Source: an uncultured Chitinophagaceae bacterium (GTDB taxonomy: Bacteria > Bacteroidota > Bacteroidia > Chitinophagales > Chitinophagaceae). From it: 45,205 bases of DNA. The stretch spans positions 1-45,205 of the forward strand of contig CAIVCF010000100.1 in NCBI GenBank assembly GCA_903904335.1. The letters are read 5' to 3'. A program made the translations under genes and the position numbers. How positions within the stretch are numbered: the stretch's first letter is position 1; each line of letters starts with the position of its first letter. Below the pieces are notes generated by a model that worked only from the letters and a program-made list of their open reading frames with translations, was not told the DNA's origin and ran no database searches. This document shows, piece after piece, positions 34,959 to 43,987 of the stretch.

Positions 34959-36704
34959 TTATTTTCTTTTCTTCTTGGTATAATTATAAACCTTATCTGC
35001 TTTCTGTAACAATGAAATAAATTCCTGTTGTTTTGTGCTGTTTGGATCTGCAGAAGCTGTTGCGATCTGTATTACATCTTCGTAACTGAATTTTGCATAC
35101 TTCGATTGCTTTAATAAACTTCCGAACATGGTTACAGCTGTTGCAAAACGAATGGCAGGAGGCGTTGATAAAAATTCCTTCGGATAAAAAGGCTGATCGA
35201 ATTTCTGCGTCAATATTTTTTCATCATTCGGTAAATGATATTGTAAAGTAAGATTGGCTAAGTTTGCAGCAGAATCAATATTACTCTGCGGTATAATTTC
35301 AAAAACAGCCATCGTGTTATGGCCGCTGCCCACTTCTCCGCCATCTAATACACTGCTACTGTCGGTTATTGCATCTTTTCTGTTATCAAAACCGATCAAC
35401 CGGTAATCTTTTACAATATTTTTATTGAAACGCACATTCACAAACGCATCATTGGCAACAGCATAAATTGTTTTAGTGAATTCGGTCACCAATACTTTTT
35501 CAGCTTCATTGATATTGTCGAGATAGGCGAAGTTGCCGTTACCTTTTTTGGATAATATTTCCAATTTACTGTCTTTATAATTTCCCATGCCTACACCGAT
35601 GCAGGTGAGATAAATTCCGCTTTGCCTTTCAAATGAGATCAGATCTTCTAATTCCAATTCGGTTGTTTGTCCCACATTAAAATCACCATCTGTTGCCAAA
35701 ATGATCCTGTTGTTCCCGTTGCGGATGAATGATCTTCTTGCAACAGCATAAGCAGTTCTGATAGCGCCTTCACCCGGCGTATCACCATCGGCGTATAATG
35801 AATCGATGATATTATTTATTCTTTCTTTTTCAGCACCGCTTGCTGAAGCTAAACGAATTGCAACACCGCCACCATAGGTCACAATTGCAATGGTATCTTT
35901 TGCTCTCAAATTTTCAACCAATAATTTAAAGGCAGATTGTAATAACGGTAAACGATTGGGTCTTTCCATCGAGCCTGAAACATCGATCAGGAAAACAAGA
36001 TTACTTGACGGAATGGTATCCAGATTTATTTTCGGTGCAGTAAGGTTGATGAAAAATAATTTGTTCTCCGGATTCCACGGACAGGAGCTCAGTATTGAAT
36101 TGCAAGTAAAATTCTTAGAAGCATTAGTGTTCTTATTTGTGCGGAGGTCAAAATAATTCAACATTTCTTCAATTCTCACCGCATCAGGCGGAACATTCAT
36201 TTCATTACTCAAAAATCTACGCACATTGCTATAAGAGGCCCGATCAACACTCAATGAAAATCCTGTTTCCGGATATTTGTTTGCATCAATAAAAGCATTC
36301 TCTGTAAGGCTGCTGTAACTTTCACCCAAAACAGAAGAGAGCAGATTATCTTCTTTTTGAAGATTGATCGTTTTTGAAGATAATTTTGTTTTCGCAGGAG
36401 CGATCTTTGAAGGAAGCACTTTCATGATCAGTGTTTGGTATTGCTCTGTTTCAACAGCTTTGCGCAAAACTTCATATCCGTCATACATTAAAATGATCGT
36501 ATCAATGGCTCGTGAAGTAGGGATACCAAAAAGACCAGAACCGCCGCTGGAGAATGGATAATTGCCTTTTGATTGTAGATTGATCTTCACATTCGGCATT
36601 AATCTGCCTTTGTCATCTTTTACTTCGCCTCGTAAATAATACTGACAAAAAGAAGAGGAACACATTGTAATGCTGAAGACGGCAATAAGCAAACAAGGTT
36701 TCAT
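34959..36704 (-). CDS. Exported von Willebrand factor A-domain protein (YfbK-like)
   Basis: This 581-residue protein has an N-terminal signal peptide (MKPCLLIAVFSITMCSSSF) followed by a carboxypeptidase-regulatory-like beta domain at about 25-90. The vWF_A N-terminal region characteristic of YfbK proteins is at about 125-200 (NKYPETGFSLSVDRASYSNV, MLNYFDLR). The VWA domain at about 230-410 has an intact MIDAS metal site, DVSGSM. The C-terminal part resembles DUF3520. VWA domains bind proteins through a metal ion; no partner is evident, since no MoxR-type ATPase lies next to it. The protein ends in a very basic tail (YNYTKKKRK). It is the last gene of the minus-strand run that includes hpt. 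Confidence 0.9.
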   Translation of the reverse strand: MKPCLLIAVFSITMCSSSFCQYYLRGEVKDDKGRLMPNVKINLQSKGNYPFSSGGSGLFGIPTSRAIDTIILMYDGYEVLRKAVETEQYQTLIMKVLPSKIAPAKTKLSSKTINLQKEDNLLSSVLGESYSSLTENAFIDANKYPETGFSLSVDRASYSNVRRFLSNEMNVPPDAVRIEEMLNYFDLRTNKNTNASKNFTCNSILSSCPWNPENKLFFINLTAPKINLDTIPSSNLVFLIDVSGSMERPNRLPLLQSAFKLLVENLRAKDTIAIVTYGGGVAIRLASASGAEKERINNIIDSLYADGDTPGEGAIRTAYAVARRSFIRNGNNRIILATDGDFNVGQTTELELEDLISFERQSGIYLTCIGVGMGNYKDSKLEILSKKGNGNFAYLDNINEAEKVLVTEFTKTIYAVANDAFVNVRFNKNIVKDYRLIGFDNRKDAITDSSSVLDGGEVGSGHNTMAVFEIIPQSNIDSAANLANLTLQYHLPNDEKILTQKFDQPFYPKEFLSTPPAIRFATAVTMFGSLLKQSKYAKFSYEDVIQIATASADPNSTKQQEFISLLQKADKVYNYTKKKRK

Positions 36705-36779
36705 GGCAGGTATAAGGGTTACACCCTAAATATAATAATAAGGAACAAATTTATATGAGTGTGGCTGTAGAATTTGTGA

Positions 36780-37319
36780 TTAATCTACATGCAGTTGATA
36801 AATTTCAGGGATATTTCTTCCAAATCCGTCATAATCCAAGCCATAACCCACCACAAATTTATTAGGGATGGAAAAGCAACAATAATCAATGGTCACTTCA
36901 TATTCAGTTGCATCTGGTTTGTGTAATAGCACAGCAACTTTTAAAGAAGCAGGCTGTTGGTTATAGATCTGAGGAAGAAAAGTATGCATGGTTTTTCCTG
37001 TATCAATGATATCTTCCAATATCACTAAATGTCTTCCGGTAATATCTGCATCCAGTCCGATAGAAGTGATCACATGACCCGTTGATCTTGTGCCTTTATA
37101 AGAAGCCAATTTAATAAAACAGATTTCTGCTTCAATAGTCAGTGCTTTAAAAAGATCGGATGCAAAAATGAAAGAACCGTTAAGCACTGCAATAAACAAA
37201 GGTTTCTTGCCGGCATAATCTTTATCCAATTGTGCCGCCAATTCTTTTACTTTATGTTGAAGAGTTGCTTCAGAAATAAACGGAACAAATTTTTTATCGA
37301 GTACCTGAATAACTGACAT
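36780..37319 (-). CDS. hpt: Hypoxanthine phosphoribosyltransferase
   Basis: This 179-residue purine salvage enzyme joins hypoxanthine or guanine to PRPP, giving IMP or GMP. The PRPP-binding signature is visible as LVILEDIIDTGKTM, and the flexible-loop region as IKLASYKGTRSTG. The C-terminal base-binding segment is KFVVGYGLDYDGFGRNIPEI, matching the Hpt pattern. Length and ends are normal for the family. It lies between the LysM glucosaminidase gene (34 bases upstream) and the VWA gene, on the same strand, so it may be co-transcribed with the envelope genes without functional linkage. Confidence 0.95.
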   Translation of the reverse strand: MSVIQVLDKKFVPFISEATLQHKVKELAAQLDKDYAGKKPLFIAVLNGSFIFASDLFKALTIEAEICFIKLASYKGTRSTGHVITSIGLDADITGRHLVILEDIIDTGKTMHTFLPQIYNQQPASLKVAVLLHKPDATEYEVTIDYCCFSIPNKFVVGYGLDYDGFGRNIPEIYQLHVD

Positions 37320-37353
37320 AGCTTGAAATTAAAATGAGTTGGAAGTTACAGGA

Positions 37354-38421
37354 TTATTTTGCATTCTCTGATGCAACTGTTTTAGGAGTGACGGGTGCTG
37401 GTCCGCGTAAATAAACTTTTTCTCCGGCAAGAACCATCATATTGGGTTTGATATTATTATACAGCATCACGGCATCCATGCGCACGCCTTCTTTTTGGCA
37501 AATGCGGTGCAATGTTTCTCCCGGCTCAGCTATATGAAAATCAACAGCACCTTTTTTCATTTTCATTTCTAAAAAAAGTAAAGTATCTGTTGGTAAAATA
37601 TCCATTTCTTCAATCTCATTAAAAGCTAATAATCTGCTGAGTATGATATCGTACTGATTGGCCAATGCTAATAAGGATGTTCCCTCTTTAGCAAAAACAA
37701 CTTTTGAATGATTGATGGTAAAAACACCCTCTGGATAAACAGAAGACTTTGTTTTTGAATCAATATCTACTTTTTGATTTGTAGGCTTTGTAATTATTTC
37801 AACTTCCTCTTTTTCTGTAACAGTGGTGGTAATTGTTTTATTTTTTGCAGGAACAGCTGCGTTCATGGAAACAGATTCCTGTTGTGCAGCAGCAGGAGAA
37901 CTATTTTGTTTCTGCAATACCAATAAAGTGTATTGATTAAGGTTATAATCATTGATCACCTTTAACAATCGCTGCGGATATTCTTTTTCTGTAGCATAAC
38001 CGTCTTTCTTTAAACCATAAGCCCAACCTTCCACATCGGTAATCTCTAATTTGAAGAGATCAGTGTAATACTGGCGGTTCTTTAAAAAATCAGAATGATC
38101 CCTGAAAGAAGCTGCTGCATCAGGATAACTGCGGAAACATTCGTGCTTCTCATCATCATCATGATAAACTTTATCGCCGGTCCATTCTGTTTTGCATTTA
38201 ATGCCGAAATGATTGTTGGACTGAACACAGAGATCACTTTCACCAAACTTCGATTCCAATATTCCCTGTGCCAATGTAATGGCCGCAGGAACACCACTGC
38301 GCTGCATTTCAGCCATGGCAATGTCTTTATATTTGGCAATATATGCTTCGCCTTTTTCTTTTTGAGAAAAAGCGGTTGCGTAAAAACAAATAACTGTCAA
38401 AATTAAAATGGTCCGCTGCAT
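37354..38421 (-). CDS. Exported N-acetylglucosaminidase (GH73) with LysM domains
   Basis: This 355-residue peptidoglycan hydrolase has a signal peptide to about residue 19. The GH73/Flg_J-like domain spans about 25-165; Glu56 in ITLAQGILESKFGESDL is the likely catalytic acid, and NNHFGIKCKTEWTG and FRSYPDAAASFRDHSDFL are family marks. A low-complexity linker (about 175-235) leads to two LysM-type modules: one around VVFAKEGTSLLALANQYDII, and one around HIAEPGETLHRICQKEGVRM that ends MVLAGEKVYLRG. Its ATG overlaps the stop codon of the O-methyltransferase by one base, showing translational coupling. It probably cleaves murein glycan strands during growth or division. Confidence 0.92.
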   Translation of the reverse strand: MQRTILILTVICFYATAFSQKEKGEAYIAKYKDIAMAEMQRSGVPAAITLAQGILESKFGESDLCVQSNNHFGIKCKTEWTGDKVYHDDDEKHECFRSYPDAAASFRDHSDFLKNRQYYTDLFKLEITDVEGWAYGLKKDGYATEKEYPQRLLKVINDYNLNQYTLLVLQKQNSSPAAAQQESVSMNAAVPAKNKTITTTVTEKEEVEIITKPTNQKVDIDSKTKSSVYPEGVFTINHSKVVFAKEGTSLLALANQYDIILSRLLAFNEIEEMDILPTDTLLFLEMKMKKGAVDFHIAEPGETLHRICQKEGVRMDAVMLYNNIKPNMMVLAGEKVYLRGPAPVTPKTVASENAK

Positions 38422-39062
38422 TAATCTTTCTTTTTTATCAATAATAATCCGTCTCTAACGGTTAACATTACCTGTTCTGTTCTTATATCATTAGCCACAT
38501 GTTCGTTAAAAGCCTGAATGGACAATGCATTTTTTCCTTTTATAGGATCTTCCAAAACCTGACCATGAAACAATACATTGTCTGCAATTATCCATCCACC
38601 TTTTTTCAATTTCGGAACAACCAATTCATAATAATCTGTGTATCCCGTTTTATCCGCATCTATAAAAACCAGATCCCATTCAAATTTAAAAGTCGGTATA
38701 ATATCCAATGCATTTCCGATGTGCAAATGTATCTGCTTCGCGTATTTGGAAGTGCTAAAATTTTTTTTTGCCGTTGCTGCGTCTTCTTCTCTTAATTCCA
38801 AAGTATGCAATTCGCCATCCGGTAATAGTCCTGCTGCCAGACACAATGCACTGTAACCCGTGAATGTTCCTATTTCTAAAACGTATGTAGGACGCAAAAT
38901 AGTGCTCAGGAAGGATAATAATTTTCCCTGCACGCTGCTGCTGAGCATGTGTGCATGTGGATGAGAGGTTAAAGTATGGTGATGGATCTCCTGCAGAAAA
39001 GCATCATCCGGCGTAGTAAATTGCTCTGCATATTTTTCAACGAGGGGATTGATCAATTCCAT
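38421..39062 (-). CDS. Class I SAM-dependent O-methyltransferase
   Basis: This 213-residue methyltransferase is of the caffeoyl-CoA / catechol O-methyltransferase type (Methyltransf_3). The SAM-binding motif I is VLEIGTFTGYSALCLA; further marks are LHTLELREEDA, WDLVFIDADKTGYTDYYELV and GWIIADNVLFHGQV. The metal-binding Asp residues are present. The natural substrate cannot be told from sequence. The gene begins a minus-strand set (O-methyltransferase, glucosaminidase, hpt, VWA) and overlaps the next gene by a single base. Confidence 0.93.
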   Translation of the reverse strand: MELINPLVEKYAEQFTTPDDAFLQEIHHHTLTSHPHAHMLSSSVQGKLLSFLSTILRPTYVLEIGTFTGYSALCLAAGLLPDGELHTLELREEDAATAKKNFSTSKYAKQIHLHIGNALDIIPTFKFEWDLVFIDADKTGYTDYYELVVPKLKKGGWIIADNVLFHGQVLEDPIKGKNALSIQAFNEHVANDIRTEQVMLTVRDGLLLIKKKD

Positions 39063-39113
39063 CAGGCGAAAATAAGAAAATTAGGGTTGCTTTTGAAACA
39101 GCCAGCAAATCCG

Positions 39114-39248
39114 TCAGGATTGCAAATACGGAGTAACAGCTTTTGGTGCCATGAAAACGGAACTATAAAGTAGTCCGTCGCATAAAGCTTTGGAGTAAAA
39201 GTGTGCGACGTAATAATAGCCGCCATGGAATACTTCAGTTAACTCCAT
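39114..39248 (-). other. 44-codon aromatic-rich ORF, possible dispersed repeat element
   Basis: On the minus strand an ATG at 39248 opens 44 codons, starting MELTEVFHGGYYYVAHFYSK and ending SSVFMAPKAVTPYLQS. A TGA follows, after which the frame continues for ten more codons (RICWLFQKQP) to a TAA. The composition (many Tyr, Phe, His) is unlike its neighbours. The DNA contains a 7-bp inverted repeat, CGTCGCA (39176-39182) and TGCGACG (39204-39210). I have a vague memory of near-identical short ORFs in other Chitinophagaceae intergenic regions, which would point to a repeated element rather than a protein gene. It fills most of the gap between the O-methyltransferase and E2 genes. Confidence 0.35.
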
Positions 39249-39253
39249 AAAAA

Positions 39254-39276
39254 AACTCCCAAATAATTTGAGAGTT
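39254..39276 (-). terminator. Terminator of the E2 gene
   Basis: AACTC-C-CAAAT (39254-39264) pairs with ATTTG-A-GAGTT (39266-39276) with one mismatch. On the minus strand it is followed by a run of T, 24 bases after the stop of the E2 gene. It separates E2 from the short ORF at 39114-39248. Confidence 0.75.
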
Positions 39277-39299
39277 TTCAATTTTATTTTTGATGGAGA

Positions 39300-40922
39300 T
39301 TAATCAACATACTGTTCTTTCACCACTAATTTCAATTCTCTGTTCACATCCCATTTTTCAAATTCTTTGGCAACATCGGTTAAGAAACTTGCACCCACAC
39401 TGCCATCAATGATACGGTGATCGTAACTTAATGATAAGAACATCATGTGGCGGATACCAATAAAATCGCCTTTATCTGTTTCAATAACAACAGCACGTTT
39501 TTTAATGGCACCTACTGCAAGAATGGCAACTTGCGGTTGATTGATGATAGGAGTGCCCATCAAAGATCCAAATGTACCAACGTTGGTAAATGTGAATGTG
39601 CCGCCCTGAATATCTTCGGGTCTTAATTTGTTGTTGCGTGCATTATCGGCCAATGTGTTCACTGTTTTTGTTAATCCCACCAGACTTAAATTCTCTGCAT
39701 TCTTAATAACAGGAACAATTAAATTTTTATTCGGCAATGCAGTGGCCATTCCGATATTGTAATAATTCTTGATTAAAATATTATCACCTTCCACTGAACT
39801 GTTGATGATGGGATAACGTTTCATCACTTTGATCAAACATTCAATGAACATCGGTGTGAATGTGATCTTAGTGCCCTGACGTTTTTCAAAATCATGTTTA
39901 ATATGATTTCTCCACTGCACCATATTGGTAACATCTGCTTCTGCAAAACTTGTAACATGCGCACTGGTATGTTTGCTGTCGACCATGTGTTTCGCAATGA
40001 GTTTACGCATCCTGTCCATCTCAAATAATTCAACACTCGGTTTGGGTGTTTCGATTATTGGCGGTGGAGGTGGTGCTGCAATAGGTTGTTCAACTACCGG
40101 CGTAGGTGTTGCAGCAATACGAGTTTGTTCAACAACAGGCGCTGTAACATATACCGGTTGAGGTTGCTGATGTTGAACGGGCTGTTGTTCTTCTATAACA
40201 GGTGCATGAACAGGTGGCGGTATATAGACAGGTTGTGGTTGCGGTATTTCTTGCTCAATCGGAACATGAGTAGGTTGCGGCATGTAAACAGGCGGCGGTA
40301 TGGGTGCTACTCTTTCCGGCTGCGGACTTGTATATGTTTGATAAACAGGCGGCGTTGTATAAATAGGTTGTTGCGGAGCCGGAATAAATGCAGGCGCTTT
40401 ACCCGATTTTTTATCGGCTATATATTGCAACACATCTCTTTTAGAAACGCGTCCATCTGCACCGGTACCTGGAATTCTTTCCAATTCACTTAAACTGATG
40501 CCTTCACTATTGGCAATATTTAAAACCAATGGTGAAAAGAAACGGTTATTTCCAACGCTTGCTCTTGGTGCTTGTTGTTGTGGTGTATAAGGAATTTGTT
40601 CTTCCGCTCTTGGTTGAACAGGCGGTGCTGTATATACTTGTTGTTGCGGTGTTGTATGAACAGGTGCTGTTGCAACTCCTGATGCAAGTTCCACTCTTGC
40701 AATTACTGCACCAACAGGAACCACATCATTTACACGGTATAATAATTCTGTGATAACACCGGCAACAGTCGAGGGAACTTCACTGTCAACTTTATCGGTA
40801 GCAATATCTAAAACAGTTTCGTCTAAAGCAACGCGATCGCCAACATTTTTATGCCAACGTAAGATCGTGGCTTCCATTATGCTTTCACCCAATTTGGGCA
40901 TTATCAATTCAGCTATTGCCAT
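39300..40922 (-). CDS. 2-oxo-acid dehydrogenase complex E2, dihydrolipoyl acyltransferase
   Basis: This 540-residue core subunit passes acyl groups from lipoyl-lysine to CoA. The lipoyl domain is at 1-80 with Lys44 in DIATDKVDSEV as the lipoylation site. A first Pro/Gln-rich linker spans about 85-125. The E3-binding domain is at about 128-170 (FFSPLVLNIANSEGISLSEL, GADGRVSKRDVLQYI). A very long second linker (about 172-295) is rich in Pro, Gln, Val and Tyr. The catalytic domain ends with His502 and Asp506 in SYDHRIIDGS. The substrate (2-oxoglutarate, pyruvate or branched-chain) cannot be decided, because no E1 or E3 genes are adjacent. A palindrome lies 25 bases upstream of the start. Confidence 0.93.
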   Translation of the reverse strand: MAIAELIMPKLGESIMEATILRWHKNVGDRVALDETVLDIATDKVDSEVPSTVAGVITELLYRVNDVVPVGAVIARVELASGVATAPVHTTPQQQVYTAPPVQPRAEEQIPYTPQQQAPRASVGNNRFFSPLVLNIANSEGISLSELERIPGTGADGRVSKRDVLQYIADKKSGKAPAFIPAPQQPIYTTPPVYQTYTSPQPERVAPIPPPVYMPQPTHVPIEQEIPQPQPVYIPPPVHAPVIEEQQPVQHQQPQPVYVTAPVVEQTRIAATPTPVVEQPIAAPPPPPIIETPKPSVELFEMDRMRKLIAKHMVDSKHTSAHVTSFAEADVTNMVQWRNHIKHDFEKRQGTKITFTPMFIECLIKVMKRYPIINSSVEGDNILIKNYYNIGMATALPNKNLIVPVIKNAENLSLVGLTKTVNTLADNARNNKLRPEDIQGGTFTFTNVGTFGSLMGTPIINQPQVAILAVGAIKKRAVVIETDKGDFIGIRHMMFLSLSYDHRIIDGSVGASFLTDVAKEFEKWDVNRELKLVVKEQYVD

Positions 40923-40946
40923 ACTAATCGTACTAGAATTTTAATG

Positions 40947-40960
40947 GGATAAAATTATCC
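40947..40960. promoter_or_regulatory. Inverted repeat upstream of the E2 gene
   Basis: GGATAA (40947-40952) and TTATCC (40955-40960) are separated by two bases, 25-38 bases before the E2 start codon (minus strand). The position fits an operator, but AT-rich DNA often yields such repeats. The rest of the 226-base gap to cinA shows only a GC-rich imperfect palindrome near 41094-41111. Confidence 0.3.
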
Positions 40961-41148
40961 ATTTATTTTAGTGCTTACTTACCCATCGCATTCACACTAT
41001 AAATGTAATACTGTTTATGATGGTTGAATTGAAAAAATTATAAAATATAAAATTCCGATTCAGTTCAAAATCAACAAGTACAGCAAATTATGGCGTGGCG
41101 GCCAAGCCTATCCATCCTCAAAAATAATTTTTAGAAGCCGAAACTTAT

Positions 41149-42405
41149 TCAACTGTTATCCACAATTAACTGACGGATCAAATTCAATGCATTGGTGGCA
41201 GTTAATTGGATATTCCTGTTTCGGTCGAAACGAAAGTTGAATTTTTTGGTGATGGTCTTGTTTTTATCAGCAACAGCAACACATACAAGGCCAACAGGTT
41301 TTTCTGTTGTGCCACCATCGGGTCCCATGATACCGCTTACAGCCACCGCATAATCCGTTTGCATGATGTGTAAAACATTTTTCACCATTTCTTTTACGGT
41401 TTCTTCACTTACGGCTCCAAATGTTTCTATTGTTTCTTTTTTAACATGCAGCAATTGTTCTTTGATGCGATTATCATAACTCACAATACTTCCTGTGAAA
41501 TAAGCAGATGATCCGGGAATAGAAGTAAGTAAATGCGCAATATAGCCACCCGTGCAGCTTTCAGCAGTGGCTATGGTTTTGTTTTTTTGTTTTAAAAGTT
41601 TGCCAACAACAGCTTCCATGGGTAAGTCTTCATCAATTACCAAAACATCTTTTACATTTTCTTTTAATAAATTGAATTGATGATCGATATGCTGATTGAG
41701 TTTTTCTTTATCCATTCCAAATGCCGTTAACCGCAAACGAACCATGCCGTAATTGGGCAGATAGGCCAATTTAATATCAACAGGTAATACTTCTTCAAAT
41801 GCTTTTATTTTTTCTGCGAGAAAAGATTCGCCCACGCCGGCAGTCAATAAAGTTCTGTGTTCAATAAATCCGGTATTGAATTTTTTTGTGATGATGGAAA
41901 GGACAGAATCAGTAATGATCCATTTCATTTCGTGCGGCACACCGGGTAATGAAATAAATATTTTCCCATCTTTTTCGAATAACATGCCGGGTGCAGTTCC
42001 TTTTTCATTTTTTAAAACGGTACACACATCGGGCACTTCAGCTTGTTTTGCGTTTCTTTCGATCATTGGACGTTGCAAAACATTTTCAAATAAATGTGTA
42101 ACAAAATCCAATGTAGGTTGGTGCATGATCAGCTTACCGCCGAAATATTGGCAGAGTAAGGGTTTAGTGATATCATCGGCAGTAGGGCCGAGGCCACCCG
42201 TTATAAAAATAATATCTGCTGATTTACTTTCTTCGTCCAATGCCTGCCAGATATCATCCCACACATCGCCCACAGCCACACGATGTTTTACAGGCACACC
42301 GATCTTATTCATTTCCTGTGCGATCCAAGCACTATTAGTATCTATCACTTGTCCGATCAATAATTCATCACCAATGGTTATGATGGATGCAAAAACTTTT
42401 TTCAT
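41149..42405 (-). CDS. cinA: CinA-family protein (molybdopterin-binding-like domain plus NMN amidohydrolase)
   Basis: This 418-residue two-domain protein has an N-terminal MoaB/MoeA-like domain at about 1-170 (ASIITIGDELLIGQVIDTNS, DIIFITGGLGPTADDITKPL). A middle region is followed by the C-terminal CinA domain at about 255-415 (KTIATAESCTGGYIAHLLTS, YDNRIKEQLLHV, YAVAVSGIMGPDGGTTEKPV). In characterised homologues the C-terminal domain deamidates nicotinamide mononucleotide for NAD recycling, while the N-terminal domain acts as a pyrophosphatase. The historic link to competence is not supported by anything nearby. It is divergent from the PBP4-type gene, with 32 bases between starts, so their promoters must overlap. 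Confidence 0.95.
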   Translation of the reverse strand: MKKVFASIITIGDELLIGQVIDTNSAWIAQEMNKIGVPVKHRVAVGDVWDDIWQALDEESKSADIIFITGGLGPTADDITKPLLCQYFGGKLIMHQPTLDFVTHLFENVLQRPMIERNAKQAEVPDVCTVLKNEKGTAPGMLFEKDGKIFISLPGVPHEMKWIITDSVLSIITKKFNTGFIEHRTLLTAGVGESFLAEKIKAFEEVLPVDIKLAYLPNYGMVRLRLTAFGMDKEKLNQHIDHQFNLLKENVKDVLVIDEDLPMEAVVGKLLKQKNKTIATAESCTGGYIAHLLTSIPGSSAYFTGSIVSYDNRIKEQLLHVKKETIETFGAVSEETVKEMVKNVLHIMQTDYAVAVSGIMGPDGGTTEKPVGLVCVAVADKNKTITKKFNFRFDRNRNIQLTATNALNLIRQLIVDNS

Positions 42406-42437
42406 AGTATTCTTCAGTATAATTTAGTGCAAAGTAA

Positions 42438-43862
42438 ATGAGAATGCATAAAACAGTCCGATTCACTATTAGTTTATTATTCTTAGTAAATATTTCTTTC
42501 GCACAATCCGTTCAACAGAAAATAGAGAATGCCGTAAAACGCTTGTTGGCAGACAGTTCTATGAAACATGCCATTCTGGGTTTGTATGTGCTGAACAGTA
42601 AAACGAATGAAATACTTTATGATCAGAATGGTGAAACAGGATTAGCACCTGCGAGTTGCCAGAAGATATTTTCAAGCATTGCTGCGATGGATCTGTTAGG
42701 ACATGATTATCGTTTTAAAACAGAATTGGGTTATGAGGGAACCATCAAAGATGGTGAGTTAAACGGCAATTTATTTTTTATTGGCTATGGTGATCCAACA
42801 TTAGGAAGTTGGCGTTTTAATGAAACAAAAGATTCAGTTGTATTAAATAAATGGATGCATGAAATTAAAAATGCGGGTATTAAAAAAATAAATGGGAATG
42901 TTTATTTAGATAATTCAAAATTTTCTTTTAATCCAATTCCGGGAGGATGGATATGGGATGATATCGGTAATTATTATGGTGCAGGGCACTGGGGACTGAA
43001 CTGGCATGAGAATCAATATGATCTTGTATTGCAGCCAGGTACAAAAGAAGGTGATATTACAAAAATACTGAAAGCTTTACCTGAAATGTATCTTGGTTTT
43101 ATTGATAACTTTATTAAAACAGGTAAAGCAGGAAGCGGCGACAACGGTTATATTTATATGTCGCCATATAATGCTTACGGTTTTACTGAAGGTACTATTC
43201 CGTTACAAGAAAATCCATTCACTATTTCAGGATCAATTTCATTACCATCTGAGAAATTATTATCACTTCTTAATAAACAATTCGATAAAAATAATTTTAA
43301 TGTTGAAGAAAAAAGATTTAAAACTACAGAGGGATTAATTGGCAACAACCTGACTATTCCAAAACCGGCAACTGTTTTTTATACGCATTATTCACCTTCG
43401 CTCGACAGCATCAATTATCATTTTCTCAAACACAGTATCAATTTATACGGCGAAGCATTGGTAAGAACAATGGCCTATGAAAAAAATGGATTCGGTCATA
43501 CAGATTCGGGTGTGAACATTGTAAGAAAGTTTTGGCAGGAGCGTGGTATTGAAAAGTCTGCTTTGCATATCATGGATGGCAGTGGTCTATCCCCGCAAAA
43601 CCGTGTTACTGCTCATGCATTGGTCACAGCATTGCAATATGCCAGAACAAGGGACTGGTTCAAGAGCTTTTATTTTGATCTGCCCGAATACAATCAGATG
43701 AAATTAAAGAGTGGCAGTATCGGCGGTGCCAGAAGTTTTGCGGGTTATCATACGGCAAAAGACGGCACGGAATATACAGTTGCCATTATTGTAAACAATT
43801 ATGATGGTTCCTCTTCGGCCATTGTTAAGAAAATGTTCCTGATACTGGATGAATTAAAATAA
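42438..43862 (+). CDS. dacB: D-alanyl-D-alanine carboxypeptidase/endopeptidase (PBP4/DacB type, peptidase S13)
   Basis: This 474-residue periplasmic penicillin-binding protein trims or cuts peptidoglycan cross-links. The signal peptide runs to about residue 22 (LVNISFAQ). Catalytic motifs are SxxK as Ser73-Cys-Gln-Lys76 in PASCQKIFSS, SxN as SIN in KHSINLYGEALVRTM, and a KTG-box variant Lys424-Ser-Gly in MKLKSGSIGGARSFAGY. A large insert between the first two motifs is normal for class C PBP4 enzymes. MDGSGLSPQNRVTAHALV is a further S13 marker. It is divergent from cinA and probably monocistronic. No strong T-tailed terminator is seen in the following 300 bases. Confidence 0.94.
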   Translation: MRMHKTVRFTISLLFLVNISFAQSVQQKIENAVKRLLADSSMKHAILGLYVLNSKTNEILYDQNGETGLAPASCQKIFSSIAAMDLLGHDYRFKTELGYEGTIKDGELNGNLFFIGYGDPTLGSWRFNETKDSVVLNKWMHEIKNAGIKKINGNVYLDNSKFSFNPIPGGWIWDDIGNYYGAGHWGLNWHENQYDLVLQPGTKEGDITKILKALPEMYLGFIDNFIKTGKAGSGDNGYIYMSPYNAYGFTEGTIPLQENPFTISGSISLPSEKLLSLLNKQFDKNNFNVEEKRFKTTEGLIGNNLTIPKPATVFYTHYSPSLDSINYHFLKHSINLYGEALVRTMAYEKNGFGHTDSGVNIVRKFWQERGIEKSALHIMDGSGLSPQNRVTAHALVTALQYARTRDWFKSFYFDLPEYNQMKLKSGSIGGARSFAGYHTAKDGTEYTVAIIVNNYDGSSSAIVKKMFLILDELK

Positions 43863-43987
43863 GAAACTTCCGCAATTAAGATAATATCTGCAGGCATATT
43901 TATCTCTGATGATACCACAATACGGATCAGATTTATAAATACCCTGCATACAAACTATATATAACCGACATCATATTTATTGCGGGA

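Noticed and set aside
38976-39173. 65-codon + strand frame across the O-methyltransferase start
   Set aside because: It overlaps the start of a well-supported gene and the opposite-strand 44-codon ORF, with no domain or plausible signals.
40086-40493. 135-codon + strand frame opposite the E2 linker
   Set aside because: It is antisense to the repetitive Pro/Gln-rich linker. The Arg/Leu/Cys-rich translation is what the reverse of such codons gives, and no domain is visible.
41876-42427. 183-codon + strand frame opposite cinA
   Set aside because: It lies fully over the conserved N-terminal part of cinA, has no recognisable domain, and cinA is well supported.
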